Shown here: positions 1 to 9,101 of the stretch, piece after piece
Layout: every line of letters starts with the position of its first letter
Position numbering within the stretch: the stretch's first letter is position 1
From: UBA11098 sp041671525
Lineage (GTDB): Bacteria > Patescibacteriota > Minisyncoccia > Moranbacterales > UBA2206
DNA: 64,000 nucleotides
Assembly: GCA_041671525.1 (NCBI GenBank)
Contig: JBAZBJ010000005.1
Span: 16,071-80,070 of the forward strand
Reading direction: 5' to 3'
Program-made: the position numbers and the translations under genes
The notes under the pieces: model-generated
What the model saw: only the letters and a program-made list of their open reading frames with translations
Database searches by the model: none
What the model was told of the DNA's origin: nothing

Positions 1-1124
1 GTCAAAAATTCCAGCCATAATCCCAAAAACACAAACGGCAAGAAAGCAATGATCAAGAAATAGCGAAGGGACAATTCAAGGGCCACAGGAACCATAAAGA
101 GAACTACAAAGCCAGTGTAGGCCAAAATTAGCCCCAGGAAGCGTCTTTTTGCCTCAATCGGCTCTTTGAGTGTCCGCCAGATTCCAAAGCCCAGACCACC
201 GAAAAACAATAATCCGCCCAAAACCAGGCCTATCGCATGGTCGACTGATTTGACCGGTAGAATCCTGCACTCGTCTGATTCTCCAAGCGATGACACGGTG
301 AACGTTCCCGCCGTCATGAAACATTCTCCAGTCCTGCCGATTTTCAAAAATATGCTTTTGTCCTCTTTTTTAATTTCTGCTCCGGCAAAAAGTGCCTTGA
401 TATTGTTCCCGCCCGTTTGCGTTTCATTATAAAGCTGTGGAACATTGATTGTCAGTGAAGCCAGCACGATGAAAAGAAAATTTTTCCAGAGCCATTTTTT
501 TTCTTTGAGTCCGAGATAGGCAAAATACACAATGACCAGGAGTGGCATTACAACCAGCAAGAATGTGTGGAGTTGGACTCCGACTCCCACCGCCACGCCG
601 GCCACGACTGACCAAACAACTTTTTTCTTTCCCTGCTGTTCAGCAATCTGCAAAAGTGCCAGCAGAAAAAGCATCGTCCAGAACGGAGTCGAGTTCGGAT
701 TCCAGGCAAAACGAGCATATTTGATGGCATAGAAAGAAACGGCATAGAGCGCGGTCAGAGAAAGCGCCAATTTTCCAGCGAAATATTTCTTGAGCAAAAA
801 ATAGATAAGCGGAATGGAAAGGATGGCAAAAATGAGATCCGGATAGGCTACCTTGTCCGGTTCTGACCCGAAAATCAGCGCCGAAACTATCTGGAATTCA
901 TAAAAAATCGGCCCGAGCTTGAAATCAGTGCCGCCGGCCTTGGGTCCCAAAAGCGGCCAGCTTTCTTCTCCGTTCACCACTGCTTCGACAAGTGAAGCGT
1001 CTCGCGCCTGATCCGCATTGAAACGCACTCCATCATGGAAGTCATATGTACGGAAAATAATTCCCACCAACACGATAGCAACCAGGACCCAAAAACGCTT
1101 CGGAATATTTTTTATCTTTTCCAT
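1..1124 (-). CDS. GT39-like membrane glycosyltransferase (partial, C-terminus off the window)
   Basis: The frame is open from an ATG at 1124 to the window edge, so at least 374 residues with no stop or frameshift. It encodes a polytopic membrane protein with an N-terminal hydrophobic segment (about residues 11-24), then a first outer loop carrying ADQARDA (about 38-44) and PLLGPKAG (57-64), and many later membrane helices. The same loop motifs recur in the genes at 2105 and 4618, so the three are paralogues. The family resembles GT39/ArnT-type enzymes that transfer sugars from polyprenyl-phosphate donors on the outer face of the membrane, the loop acid being the likely catalytic residue. Its start overlaps the end of the phosphoesterase at 1112 by 13 bp. 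Donor and acceptor cannot be told. Confidence 0.8.
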   Translation of the reverse strand, partial: MEKIKNIPKRFWVLVAIVLVGIIFRTYDFHDGVRFNADQARDASLVEAVVNGEESWPLLGPKAGGTDFKLGPIFYEFQIVSALIFGSEPDKVAYPDLIFAILSIPLIYFLLKKYFAGKLALSLTALYAVSFYAIKYARFAWNPNSTPFWTMLFLLALLQIAEQQGKKKVVWSVVAGVAVGVGVQLHTFLLVVMPLLVIVYFAYLGLKEKKWLWKNFLFIVLASLTINVPQLYNETQTGGNNIKALFAGAEIKKEDKSIFLKIGRTGECFMTAGTFTVSSLGESDECRILPVKSVDHAIGLVLGGLLFFGGLGFGIWRTLKEPIEAKRRFLGLILAYTGFVVLFMVPVALELSLRYFLIIAFLPFVFLGLWLEFL

Positions 1125-2095
1125 AGATTCAACCAATCAATTTCTCCAATTTTTTTGTTGACCTCATATTTTCCCGCCTGCTCCCCGTGCTTTTCCAGAA
1201 CAATCTTGGCCCTCTTGGTATATTTATTATATTTCACTTCCATGGAAGTGAAATTTCCCAGCACCTCCATTGTGGCTAAGTTGCCATTGATGAAGTAATC
1301 AATGCCCTCAACATTTTTAAATTTAAATCCTGGTTCATGCCCAGAGGCCACCAACACGAGATTTTTGTAGTTTTTCAAAAAATTGTGCAATTCAAGCCCA
1401 TTAACCAGATTTTTTGTGTTTGAAACTAAATTTCCATTCAATTCATCAGGCACTGGACTGTGATGAGAGACAAGGATCGTCGGTCGGTCGGTGTCGAGCG
1501 CGGTTTTCAGCCACTCAAATTCTGACTCATGCACAAATCCTTCCACATAGAAATTCGGGCCGAGATCTGATCCGTCTTTCTTGAAATTCGTGTCCATGAG
1601 CACGATCCGCCAATCACCCATCTCGGAATAGCTGTGATTGCCTTCCATCCCCAGAAGACCCCGGATTTCCTCTTTGGTGAGGTCGCGCAAATCATGATTG
1701 CCAAAAACATATCCTTTCCTGGCTTCAATTTTTGAGAAGATTGTGTTTATTTTTCCGAACTGTTCGATGGTGGTGTTTTTTTTGGACAGCGAACTTTCCA
1801 CCATGTCCCCGGCGGCAAGCATAAGCTCCGGATGGAATTCTCCATTAAAATATGCCACGGCCTTTTCCATAGCCTCCGGCGCTTTGTTGGTCGGCTTGTT
1901 GCCAATCTTGTTTTTGTATCCATATTCCCAATCAGCCGTGAAACCGATCTTCAGATTCGTTTCAGCTGCCAAGACGACTTTGTTCCAATACCAATAGCCC
2001 GCCCCGGCCATAACAACGCACAGAAGCAGGATGATGCCCGCAAAGATTCCAATTTTCTTGTCATGTTGCTTGAAAAAATTTCCTAGTTTGTTCAT
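1112..2095 (-). CDS. Membrane-anchored calcineurin-like metallophosphoesterase, altered metal site
   Basis: This 327-residue protein has one N-terminal membrane anchor (about 16-36) and an outside metallophosphoesterase domain. Visible motifs are GD (96-97), GNHD (132-135), HH (211-212) and GH (252-253). The first motif, normally D-x-H, reads D55-W-E57, and the last, normally G-H-x-H, reads G-H-E-P. Two histidine metal ligands of the family are therefore replaced. It may bind metal differently or have weak activity. It sits 9 bp after the GT39-like gene at 2105 and overlaps the next one, so it is translated with them. A role in removing phosphate from a glycan or polyprenyl-phosphate intermediate is inference. 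Confidence 0.75.
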   Translation of the reverse strand: MNKLGNFFKQHDKKIGIFAGIILLLCVVMAGAGYWYWNKVVLAAETNLKIGFTADWEYGYKNKIGNKPTNKAPEAMEKAVAYFNGEFHPELMLAAGDMVESSLSKKNTTIEQFGKINTIFSKIEARKGYVFGNHDLRDLTKEEIRGLLGMEGNHSYSEMGDWRIVLMDTNFKKDGSDLGPNFYVEGFVHESEFEWLKTALDTDRPTILVSHHSPVPDELNGNLVSNTKNLVNGLELHNFLKNYKNLVLVASGHEPGFKFKNVEGIDYFINGNLATMEVLGNFTSMEVKYNKYTKRAKIVLEKHGEQAGKYEVNKKIGEIDWLNLWKR

Positions 2096-2104
2096 CGCTT
2101 TTTT

Positions 2105-3754
2105 TTAATTATTTTTTAATATATATACATCGATTGGAGCAAAACTTTCTGCGGCCAACGCTTGATAGCCATGCACTGAATCCGCAAGCTCATCCCCCTT
2201 GTTCTTGATGTAGATGAATTCTTCAGTTGCGGGGATCATTTCCGTCGCTTTGCTTATGTCAACTTCAACGACCGCTGATCCTTGTCGAGAAACCATATAT
2301 TTGATGGGTCCGGCATATCTGTCCAGATACTTTTTCTCCCCGCTCAAATAAACTATTTCTGCCTGAGGCAAATTATGCGCAAAAAAATCAGACATATCCT
2401 CCACCCATTTCAAATCAGAATTCTCAAGATTATTATTCAATCTTCTCTCATATAGATAGGCAGCGTCCAGATTCGCTTTCACCGCCATAATGATCGGAAT
2501 GGCCACCAACAACAGTATCCACACCCGCCCATGCTTGCCGCATTTTTCTTGAAAAAATTTCAATATCAATCCGAAAAATACCAATGGCACGAAAAATATG
2601 ATGATGAAATAATTTACGGATATCGATGCTGCGACTGGAACAAGGAAAATAATTGCGACCAGATTGAAAAATCCGATCAAGCCCAGAAAGTTCTTCGTCT
2701 TTTGTTCTTTTTCTTTCCGATAGCCCGCTACCAATAGAATATATCCAATCAGAGAAAAAGAAAAGAGCAAAACCAAGTTCAAAGCATAGGTAGCCTTTCG
2801 CAAGTTCTTGGCCTTAATTTCCCCATACACTTCTTTTGCACCGCTCTTCAGGCTGACATCCACGCCCTTGGAACATTCTTCAGTGACCGGAAGAGAAAAA
2901 GTCAGATGCGCGTTGGCTTTTGCCTGACAGATGACTGCTGTCACGGCATTTTTGGTCGCAACGCTACCACCCTCCCCTTTCTTGCTTATGCCATCAAAAA
3001 AATTCTTCGTGTTTCCCCACCCGGTTTGAAATTCATTGACCACCTGGGATGTGTTTATCAAGAGCGCAACAGCAAAGATTGCCAACAGATATTTGAGATA
3101 TGTCATGCCCGACTTTTTCGCCAGATAAAAAAACAGGATTACGGTGAATATCGGCATGATTACAAGCAGGGTCGTGTGGAGCTGCACGCCCACCCCGAGA
3201 GACAATCCGGCCAGGATCGACCAGCGCCAAAAATTCTTGTTCGGATCATTCAATATTCTCAACAAAGCATACAGGAATAGCAGGACGAAAAACGGAGTCA
3301 AGTTTGGATTGGATGAAAAGCGCGAATTCGCAACAAAGAAATATGAAACGCTCATGACGGCCGTGACGGCCAGTGAAATATTTTTGTTGAAATATTCTCG
3401 TAAAAATAAATATAAAAGCGGAATGGCCAGGATCGAAAAGAAGAGGCTCGGATAGGCCATCTTGTCCGGATAGTTGCCGAAAATTTTTGCGCTCAGGAAG
3501 GAAAACTGATAATAGGCCGGCCCGAGATGGAAAAATGTCCCGCCAGCCAAAGGCCCCAGGAGCGGCAATTTTTCTTTTCCCTCAACAGCATTGCTGATGA
3601 TGAGCGCGTCGCGTGATTGATCCATGCTGAACCGCAACCAGTCATGAAAATTGTAGGTGCGCAGAAAGATGCCGACTAAAACAATGGCCAAGAGGATCCA
3701 GGTGTGGACAGGAATTTTTTTTATTTTATCCTTAAGTTTAGAAAAATAACTCAT
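2105..3754 (-). CDS. GT39-like membrane glycosyltransferase
   Basis: The protein has 549 residues with about 11-12 predicted membrane segments and a C-terminal soluble domain of roughly 110 residues. The first extracytoplasmic loop carries MDQSRDA (44-50) and PLLGPLAG (64-71) followed by LGPAYY (77-82), shared with the paralogues at 1 and 4618. GT39-type enzymes place the catalytic acid in this loop and use polyprenyl-phosphate sugars. The gene lies between two phosphoesterase genes with spacings of 9 and 13 bp, so it belongs to one transcription unit. The ATG at 3754 is the only start consistent with the family N-terminus. Confidence 0.82.
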   Translation of the reverse strand: MSYFSKLKDKIKKIPVHTWILLAIVLVGIFLRTYNFHDWLRFSMDQSRDALIISNAVEGKEKLPLLGPLAGGTFFHLGPAYYQFSFLSAKIFGNYPDKMAYPSLFFSILAIPLLYLFLREYFNKNISLAVTAVMSVSYFFVANSRFSSNPNLTPFFVLLFLYALLRILNDPNKNFWRWSILAGLSLGVGVQLHTTLLVIMPIFTVILFFYLAKKSGMTYLKYLLAIFAVALLINTSQVVNEFQTGWGNTKNFFDGISKKGEGGSVATKNAVTAVICQAKANAHLTFSLPVTEECSKGVDVSLKSGAKEVYGEIKAKNLRKATYALNLVLLFSFSLIGYILLVAGYRKEKEQKTKNFLGLIGFFNLVAIIFLVPVAASISVNYFIIIFFVPLVFFGLILKFFQEKCGKHGRVWILLLVAIPIIMAVKANLDAAYLYERRLNNNLENSDLKWVEDMSDFFAHNLPQAEIVYLSGEKKYLDRYAGPIKYMVSRQGSAVVEVDISKATEMIPATEEFIYIKNKGDELADSVHGYQALAAESFAPIDVYILKNN

Positions 3755-3767
3755 TTAAAAAAAAATA

Positions 3768-4631
3768 CTATCTGGCAAATTTATAATCCACCTGTTTATT
3801 ATCCAAATTTATTGTGGCATACGCCCCCATTCCACTTTTTTCTCGAGTCAAAGCTGACTGACCAAAATATCTCACGCCATTATATTCCTTCTGCCATCTG
3901 ACATGCCAATGCCCATTCAACACGATCTTCACTTTTCCGCTTTCACGCAAGACCTTTTCAAGCTCAGAAAATCTCTCCAAGACGTTCTCACTCACTCCAA
4001 GGAATTCGCCTTCGAGATCATGGATATTATATTTTTCAGTGTCCGAATCGAAAATCGGGATGTGCATCGCGACTATGATCTCTTTGTCAGTTTGCATCGC
4101 TTCCCGTAACCAGGCCAATTGATCGGAGCTTACGCCGCCCTTGTAGTCATATTCGCCATTTAAATATTCGGTCGTGTCCATAATGATGATCCTGGTGCCT
4201 TTGTAATCCCTGAAATAATAATCCTCTCCGGAAACGCCCAAAATCTCCATCACCTCATCGTTGTCATGATTGCCCCGCACCCATATCACATCCATCTTTT
4301 TTTCCTCAGCGATTCTTTTCAATTCCCTGGCATAGTTGTCATCGCCGGAATTGGTATTGTCTCCAGTCGCGATGACCACATTAATCCCCTCATCTTTCAT
4401 GGCATCAAAAACCTTCGGCAGATATTCCATATATTTTTTCGGATAAAGGAGTCCACTGTCCACGTCTCTTTTCTTGAAACGATCAGCATGAATGTCGCTC
4501 ACCCAACCGATTCTTGTCCCTCCTTCCATGATCTGCTGTTTGCTGAATTTTTTTGTGGCAATGAATAAAATACCCACAAGGGCAATCATCAATAAAATCG
4601 CGAGTACCCATTTTTTCTTAAATAGTTGCAT
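3768..4631 (-). CDS. Membrane-anchored calcineurin-like metallophosphoesterase
   Basis: This 287-residue protein has an N-terminal anchor (about 8-25) and a complete set of metallophosphoesterase motifs: D46-I-H48, GD (90-91), GNHD (120-123), H190 and GHWH (240-243). It should therefore be an active dinuclear metal enzyme outside the membrane. It overlaps the downstream end of the GT39-like gene at 4618 by 14 bp. It is a paralogue of the degenerate enzyme at 1112. The substrate is unknown. The pairing with glycosyltransferases suggests hydrolysis of a phosphate linked to glycan synthesis, such as recycling of a lipid phosphate carrier; this is inference. Confidence 0.82.
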   Translation of the reverse strand: MQLFKKKWVLAILLMIALVGILFIATKKFSKQQIMEGGTRIGWVSDIHADRFKKRDVDSGLLYPKKYMEYLPKVFDAMKDEGINVVIATGDNTNSGDDNYARELKRIAEEKKMDVIWVRGNHDNDEVMEILGVSGEDYYFRDYKGTRIIIMDTTEYLNGEYDYKGGVSSDQLAWLREAMQTDKEIIVAMHIPIFDSDTEKYNIHDLEGEFLGVSENVLERFSELEKVLRESGKVKIVLNGHWHVRWQKEYNGVRYFGQSALTREKSGMGAYATINLDNKQVDYKFAR

Positions 4632-6369
4632 TGGTTTTTTTGATTATATTTTTTAATACATCTTTCCAAAAGAATCTATCTTCAGCATTTTCTTTTTCAA
4701 CCATTTTGAAATCTTGGGAAACGATCCGACTGGGCAGGCTGATTTCGAAAACAGCGATCTGCCCGACCTTCTCACTTGATAGCACTTCAAAATCCGGCCC
4801 GAACTCAGCGGCTATTTTTTCCAAGGCGTCTTCCCTGTTTATGACTATGGCAAAAAATTGGGCGTCCGGATCTTCGTTGATCTTCAAGGTGTATGTTTTG
4901 ACATCCTTGCCCAAGCGCTTTTCCAGCACATAATCCAGCGGCCGGTCATGCTCCGGTTTGATGGCGTAATAGATATTTTTTCCAGGCTCGTGTCTTGCGG
5001 CAATGAAATTAGCCGCTCTTCGGAACTGGCCGAGCGTCACGCCGTCTTGCGCTTTCAGGATGAGCGTCAAGTCAACGTTGAGATTCTTTTCCTGCGACAT
5101 TGATTGCTCGCGGAACCACGCATATGTTCCGCGCGCGTTCATCGCCAGCACCGCAAAAAAGATTGCCACAGACATCCACAGTCCTCTTTTCCCGAACTTT
5201 TTCTCCAAAAATTCAAACAAAATTCCCAGCAGGATGAACGGAACCGCAAACACAATGATGAAAAACCGCGGCCGCAGATCATGTGCCACCGGAATCGTCA
5301 GGATGGAAAACACGCCGACCCAGATGACAATAAGCGCCAAAAAATTCCTTTTTCTCGCATCCGTCGCCTTGATCAGATTCCAAATAGCCAAAAAGAAGCT
5401 GACCAAGAGAACGGCTCCGGTTGACAAGGCCGGAGCGAGATTTTCCCAAGCGCTCCGCTTATAGCAATCAGCAATCGTCCCCACGCAATAATATTTCAGA
5501 TGCTCTTCGATGTTTCTGCCGATTTTTTCCGCCAATGATTTGTTGCCCGGCTTTGATCCCAAGGCTTCGATGAAGTTTTTCGAATTCTGTCCATTTTCAA
5601 AAAGATCGCTGATGATTACGGGGGTGTAGATGACCGCAAAAACAATCACCACAACCGCGGAATATTTCAGAAATTTCAAAATTGTTTGTTTTTTGAAATA
5701 ACCGCTCCAGGAATCCTTGAGCCAAGGCTTCAGCTGGAAGGCGATGAGCAGTCCCGAAATTCCCAAGAGACTGAAGAAGCCGAAGAAGTGGAGTTGGGAG
5801 CCGATCGCCAGAGCCAGCGCCCAAAGAGCGATCCACCATTTTTTCTTTTTTTCCTGCTCCTCACCCAAAAACTTGAGTAACGCGAAAAAAGTCAACAGCA
5901 GAAAGAATTGGAGCGAATTGGGATTCCAGGCAAAACGGGAATATTCGATGACAATGAAAGAAAAAGCATACATCGCCATGATCATAAGAGAAAGCTTTTT
6001 TGAAAAATATATCCTAACAAGAAAATACAAAAGCAGAATCGCCGCCATGCCAAAGAAAAGATCCGGATAAGCAAGAACTTGAGGCTCCACGGATTGAAAA
6101 ATAAGGGCTGAAAGGTATTGGAAATAATAATAGGCCGGCCCGAGCCGCAAAAAGCCATTTTCCAGATCGGTGGCGCCCGCACGCGGTCCCAAAAGCGGCA
6201 AATAACCTGGATCTTCCATAGCCTTTGTTATCAGAAAAGCATCTCTGGCCTGATCCATCTTAAAATAGAGCCACTCTTCATGCGAATAGATCCGCACGAA
6301 AAAAGCGCCAGCCATGATTGCGAAAATCAAAATCGGCACCACCAACTTTTTTTGCATTAATTTTTCCAT
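4618..6369 (-). CDS. GT39-like membrane glycosyltransferase
   Basis: The protein has 583 residues, about 11-12 membrane segments and a soluble C-terminal region of about 150 residues. MDQARDA (38-44), PLLGPRAG (58-65) and LGPAYYYF (76-83) mark the same loop as in the paralogues at 1 and 2105. It is the promoter-proximal gene of the minus-strand unit; the intergenic space to the divergent gene at 6494 is 124 bp. Like its paralogues it probably moves a sugar from a polyprenyl-phosphate donor to an outside acceptor. Its exact acceptor is unknown. Confidence 0.82.
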   Translation of the reverse strand: MEKLMQKKLVVPILIFAIMAGAFFVRIYSHEEWLYFKMDQARDAFLITKAMEDPGYLPLLGPRAGATDLENGFLRLGPAYYYFQYLSALIFQSVEPQVLAYPDLFFGMAAILLLYFLVRIYFSKKLSLMIMAMYAFSFIVIEYSRFAWNPNSLQFFLLLTFFALLKFLGEEQEKKKKWWIALWALALAIGSQLHFFGFFSLLGISGLLIAFQLKPWLKDSWSGYFKKQTILKFLKYSAVVVIVFAVIYTPVIISDLFENGQNSKNFIEALGSKPGNKSLAEKIGRNIEEHLKYYCVGTIADCYKRSAWENLAPALSTGAVLLVSFFLAIWNLIKATDARKRNFLALIVIWVGVFSILTIPVAHDLRPRFFIIVFAVPFILLGILFEFLEKKFGKRGLWMSVAIFFAVLAMNARGTYAWFREQSMSQEKNLNVDLTLILKAQDGVTLGQFRRAANFIAARHEPGKNIYYAIKPEHDRPLDYVLEKRLGKDVKTYTLKINEDPDAQFFAIVINREDALEKIAAEFGPDFEVLSSEKVGQIAVFEISLPSRIVSQDFKMVEKENAEDRFFWKDVLKNIIKKTNATI

Positions 6370-6431
6370 AAAAAAGCAATATTATATAAAGAAATTTTAA
6401 CATATTCGCAATTCGCGGTCAAAGAAATGGC

Positions 6432-6485
6432 TAGACTTCTTCCGTGTCATATTATATAATAAAAATCGTAAACTAAGGCTATAAT
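6432..6485 (+). promoter_or_regulatory. Candidate promoters for the gene at 6494
   Basis: Two plus-strand -10 boxes are visible. TAGACT (6432-6437), a 17-bp spacer and TATAAT (6455-6460) form one fair promoter. A second TATAAT at 6480-6485 ends 8 nt before the ATG, which would give a leaderless mRNA, but its -35 region is poor. Confidence 0.45.
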
Positions 6486-6493
6486 TTCAATAT

Positions 6494-8344
6494 ATGAAGC
6501 AAAAAAATCTCATTGCCCTAACAGTTATTTTTTTCGTTTTTACCATAAACATCGCCTTCGGACTTCCCCGTCTTTCTCAATATTCTTCCGTAGACGAACC
6601 TTATTGGACCTATGACCGCACGCCTGATTTTTGGCGGGCAATTGCTAACAAAAAATGGAAAAATACCGACATCAACGACAAGCCCGGCATCACCGTGGCG
6701 GAAATTTCCGGTCTTGGCCTCTTGAGCGGCATCGATCCCCTGAAACTCAAATCTGTCCGCCAAGAAACCAAATCTCCGGAAGTTGTGGCCGAATTCATCA
6801 AAATAAATTTTTTCCTGCGCCTGCCCATATATCTGGCCTGCCTTCTTATCCTCGGGGCTTTCTATTTTTTCCTGCGTAAGCTCCTCAATCATTCGATCGC
6901 CCTTTTGTCGCTCATTTTAATCGGACTTTCCCCGATCATCCTGGGCATTTCGCTCATCATCAATCCGGATTCCCTCCTGTGGGGATTTTTGCCCCTTTCC
7001 ATCATTACTTTCCTCATCTACCAAAAAGAGAGTGCAAGGAGATACCTGATCTTCTCGGGAATCTTCCTGGGACTGTCTCTTCTCACGAAATATGTGGCGA
7101 ACATTCTGTATGTCTACATGTTGGGGCTTATTTTTTTGGAATATATATATGCCAAAAAATCTGACGGAAATTTTTCCGCCTATCTCAAGAAATCCCTTTT
7201 GGATTATGCGATCCTGATCCTTGTTTCCTTGATTGTTTTCTTTATTCTCTATCCGGCCGCTTGGGTCAAACCGAAAATGGTTTTGGAGGGCACGATTTGG
7301 AGTGCTGCCTTCAAAACCACCTGGCCATTCTTTGTCGGCTTCATCGGGCTGCTTTTGGCTGATCTGTTCCTTCTGAGGGCGCGCCTTTCCTCGGGGGTCA
7401 TGAATTTTCTTTCCAAATATAGCCGGCATTTCAAGATAGCCATTGGAAGCATCTTTCTTGCGGGCATCGCTTTCGTCCTCTTGAACACATACGCGGGCAT
7501 GCAGATTTTCGACTTCGAAAAAGAGATGGCTTCCCCGAAAGGTGAAAATATCATCACACTAGGACACATCTTGAAAATCACCACTGCTGATCTCTATGCC
7601 CTTCTCTTCGGACTCACTCCGATCGTTTTCCTTCTCTTTATCTTTTCGATCTTAAAAAACACCTTCCAAAAAGGAACTATCCAAAAAGAAGCGATGGTTG
7701 TTTCGTATTTTTTAATTTTTATCCTTATTTACTATGTCGCTTCCACAGTAAACCAAGTGACGGCCACTGTGCGTTACCAGATCGTGGTCTATCCCCTGGC
7801 CATGATCATCGCGGCCATCGGCGTCCAGCAACTGATCCAGTCGGAAAAAATCAAAAAATATGCAGAGAACGGCCTTATTTATGTCCTGCTCATTTTCATT
7901 TCCGCAGTCAGTCTTTTGTCCAGTCACCCCTTCTTTTTCAATTATTCCTCTTCTCTGCTGCCGGAAAAATACATTCTCAATCTGAAGGATATGGGTGACG
8001 GCAGTTTTGAAACGGCGGATTTTTTGAACAGATTGCCCGACGCGAAAAATCTGATCATTTGGTCGGACAAAGGCGCGGTCTGTGAGACATTTGTCGGAAC
8101 ATGCAAAACCAGCTTCAACAAAGATGACACTCTGGAATTCGATTTTGACTACTTTGTCGTTTCTGCCGGCAGAAAATCCCGCTCCCTAAAAATGGAATTA
8201 TCAGCCGATTTTAAAGACAGGATCGACTTCGAAAAATTATATTCCTCCACACTTGAGGATGCCGAATTTGAAATCACTTTCGGCAATAACCCAAACAATT
8301 TTGTGCGCGTGGTGCGGACTGAGAAAATCATCGAACAAAAATAG
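6494..8344 (+). CDS. GT39/PMT-like membrane glycosyltransferase
   Basis: The protein has 616 residues, an N-terminal membrane helix, and an early outer loop with VDEPYW (33-38), where D34/E35 match the conserved acidic pair of dolichyl/undecaprenyl-phosphate mannosyltransferases (PMT/GT39). About ten more membrane helices and a C-terminal soluble domain follow. It is more distant from the paralogues at 1, 2105 and 4618, and is divergently transcribed from them. It is followed 29 bp later by a YdjC-type deacetylase in the same direction, so the pair may build and then deacetylate one sugar, or the reverse. The acceptor is unknown. Confidence 0.8.
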   Translation: MKQKNLIALTVIFFVFTINIAFGLPRLSQYSSVDEPYWTYDRTPDFWRAIANKKWKNTDINDKPGITVAEISGLGLLSGIDPLKLKSVRQETKSPEVVAEFIKINFFLRLPIYLACLLILGAFYFFLRKLLNHSIALLSLILIGLSPIILGISLIINPDSLLWGFLPLSIITFLIYQKESARRYLIFSGIFLGLSLLTKYVANILYVYMLGLIFLEYIYAKKSDGNFSAYLKKSLLDYAILILVSLIVFFILYPAAWVKPKMVLEGTIWSAAFKTTWPFFVGFIGLLLADLFLLRARLSSGVMNFLSKYSRHFKIAIGSIFLAGIAFVLLNTYAGMQIFDFEKEMASPKGENIITLGHILKITTADLYALLFGLTPIVFLLFIFSILKNTFQKGTIQKEAMVVSYFLIFILIYYVASTVNQVTATVRYQIVVYPLAMIIAAIGVQQLIQSEKIKKYAENGLIYVLLIFISAVSLLSSHPFFFNYSSSLLPEKYILNLKDMGDGSFETADFLNRLPDAKNLIIWSDKGAVCETFVGTCKTSFNKDDTLEFDFDYFVVSAGRKSRSLKMELSADFKDRIDFEKLYSSTLEDAEFEITFGNNPNNFVRVVRTEKIIEQK

Positions 8345-8373
8345 CGCCTATGTGCTACGCAACTATCTAATTT

Positions 8374-9084
8374 ATGATCACACAAGACGGGAAAAAAATT
8401 ATCATTTCCGCAGATGATTTCGGAATCAGTGCCAAAGCGAACGCCAATACGTTGGCGTTGATTGAACAAAAGAAAATTGATCGCGTGGAAATCATGATGA
8501 GCAGAAATATCACCGCCGAACATGTTGGGGTTTTGTTGTCATCCGGAATCAAGCTGGACATCCATCTGCATCTGGCCAAAGCTGAGCTGGATTTTTGGCA
8601 GAACAATCCGCGGGAAATGAAAACCGGAGCGGTCAAGCGGATCTTTCTTTTTCTTTCCCATTATTTTTTTGGCGAAAAAAGGCCGCGGGTGGTTGAAAAA
8701 GAATGGGCCGGACAAATTCAGGATTTCCGCAATATTTTCGGTAGAAATCCGGACGGGATCAGTTCACATGAACACATCCACTTTTTCCCAACCTATTTTC
8801 GCGTCGCCGTCAGACTTGCCCAAAAATATGAGATTCCCTATGTGCGCTTTGGCAAATTTTGGCTTCAGGTGAAAAATAATATTTGCCTGATTCTTAATCT
8901 ATTACGCAAAGTCAGTCGTCCGTTCTTTCGCAAAACAAAACTGGAGACTGCGGATTTTATGGTCAGTTTTGATTGGTTTCTAGGCTCCAAGGCATTGCTT
9001 GAACACTGTCCGGACGACCGGATCACCGAGGTCATCTTCCATCCGGAAAAAGATTCGGAATTTGAAGTCTTGAGTCGCCTATAA
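8374..9084 (+). CDS. YdjC/ChbG-family carbohydrate deacetylase
   Basis: This 236-residue protein starts with ISADDFG (11-17), then HLHLA (64-68) and SHEHIHFFP (131-139). These are the aspartate pair and histidines that hold the metal in the YdjC/ChbG family, which removes N-acetyl groups from small amino-sugar substrates. No signal peptide is seen, so it acts in the cytoplasm, probably on a sugar or lipid-linked precursor. It follows a membrane glycosyltransferase by 29 bp and ends 17 bp from a convergent gene. The exact substrate is not clear. Confidence 0.82.
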   Translation: MITQDGKKIIISADDFGISAKANANTLALIEQKKIDRVEIMMSRNITAEHVGVLLSSGIKLDIHLHLAKAELDFWQNNPREMKTGAVKRIFLFLSHYFFGEKRPRVVEKEWAGQIQDFRNIFGRNPDGISSHEHIHFFPTYFRVAVRLAQKYEIPYVRFGKFWLQVKNNICLILNLLRKVSRPFFRKTKLETADFMVSFDWFLGSKALLEHCPDDRITEVIFHPEKDSEFEVLSRL

Positions 9085-9101
9085 AAGGTGAACAAGTAAG
9101 T

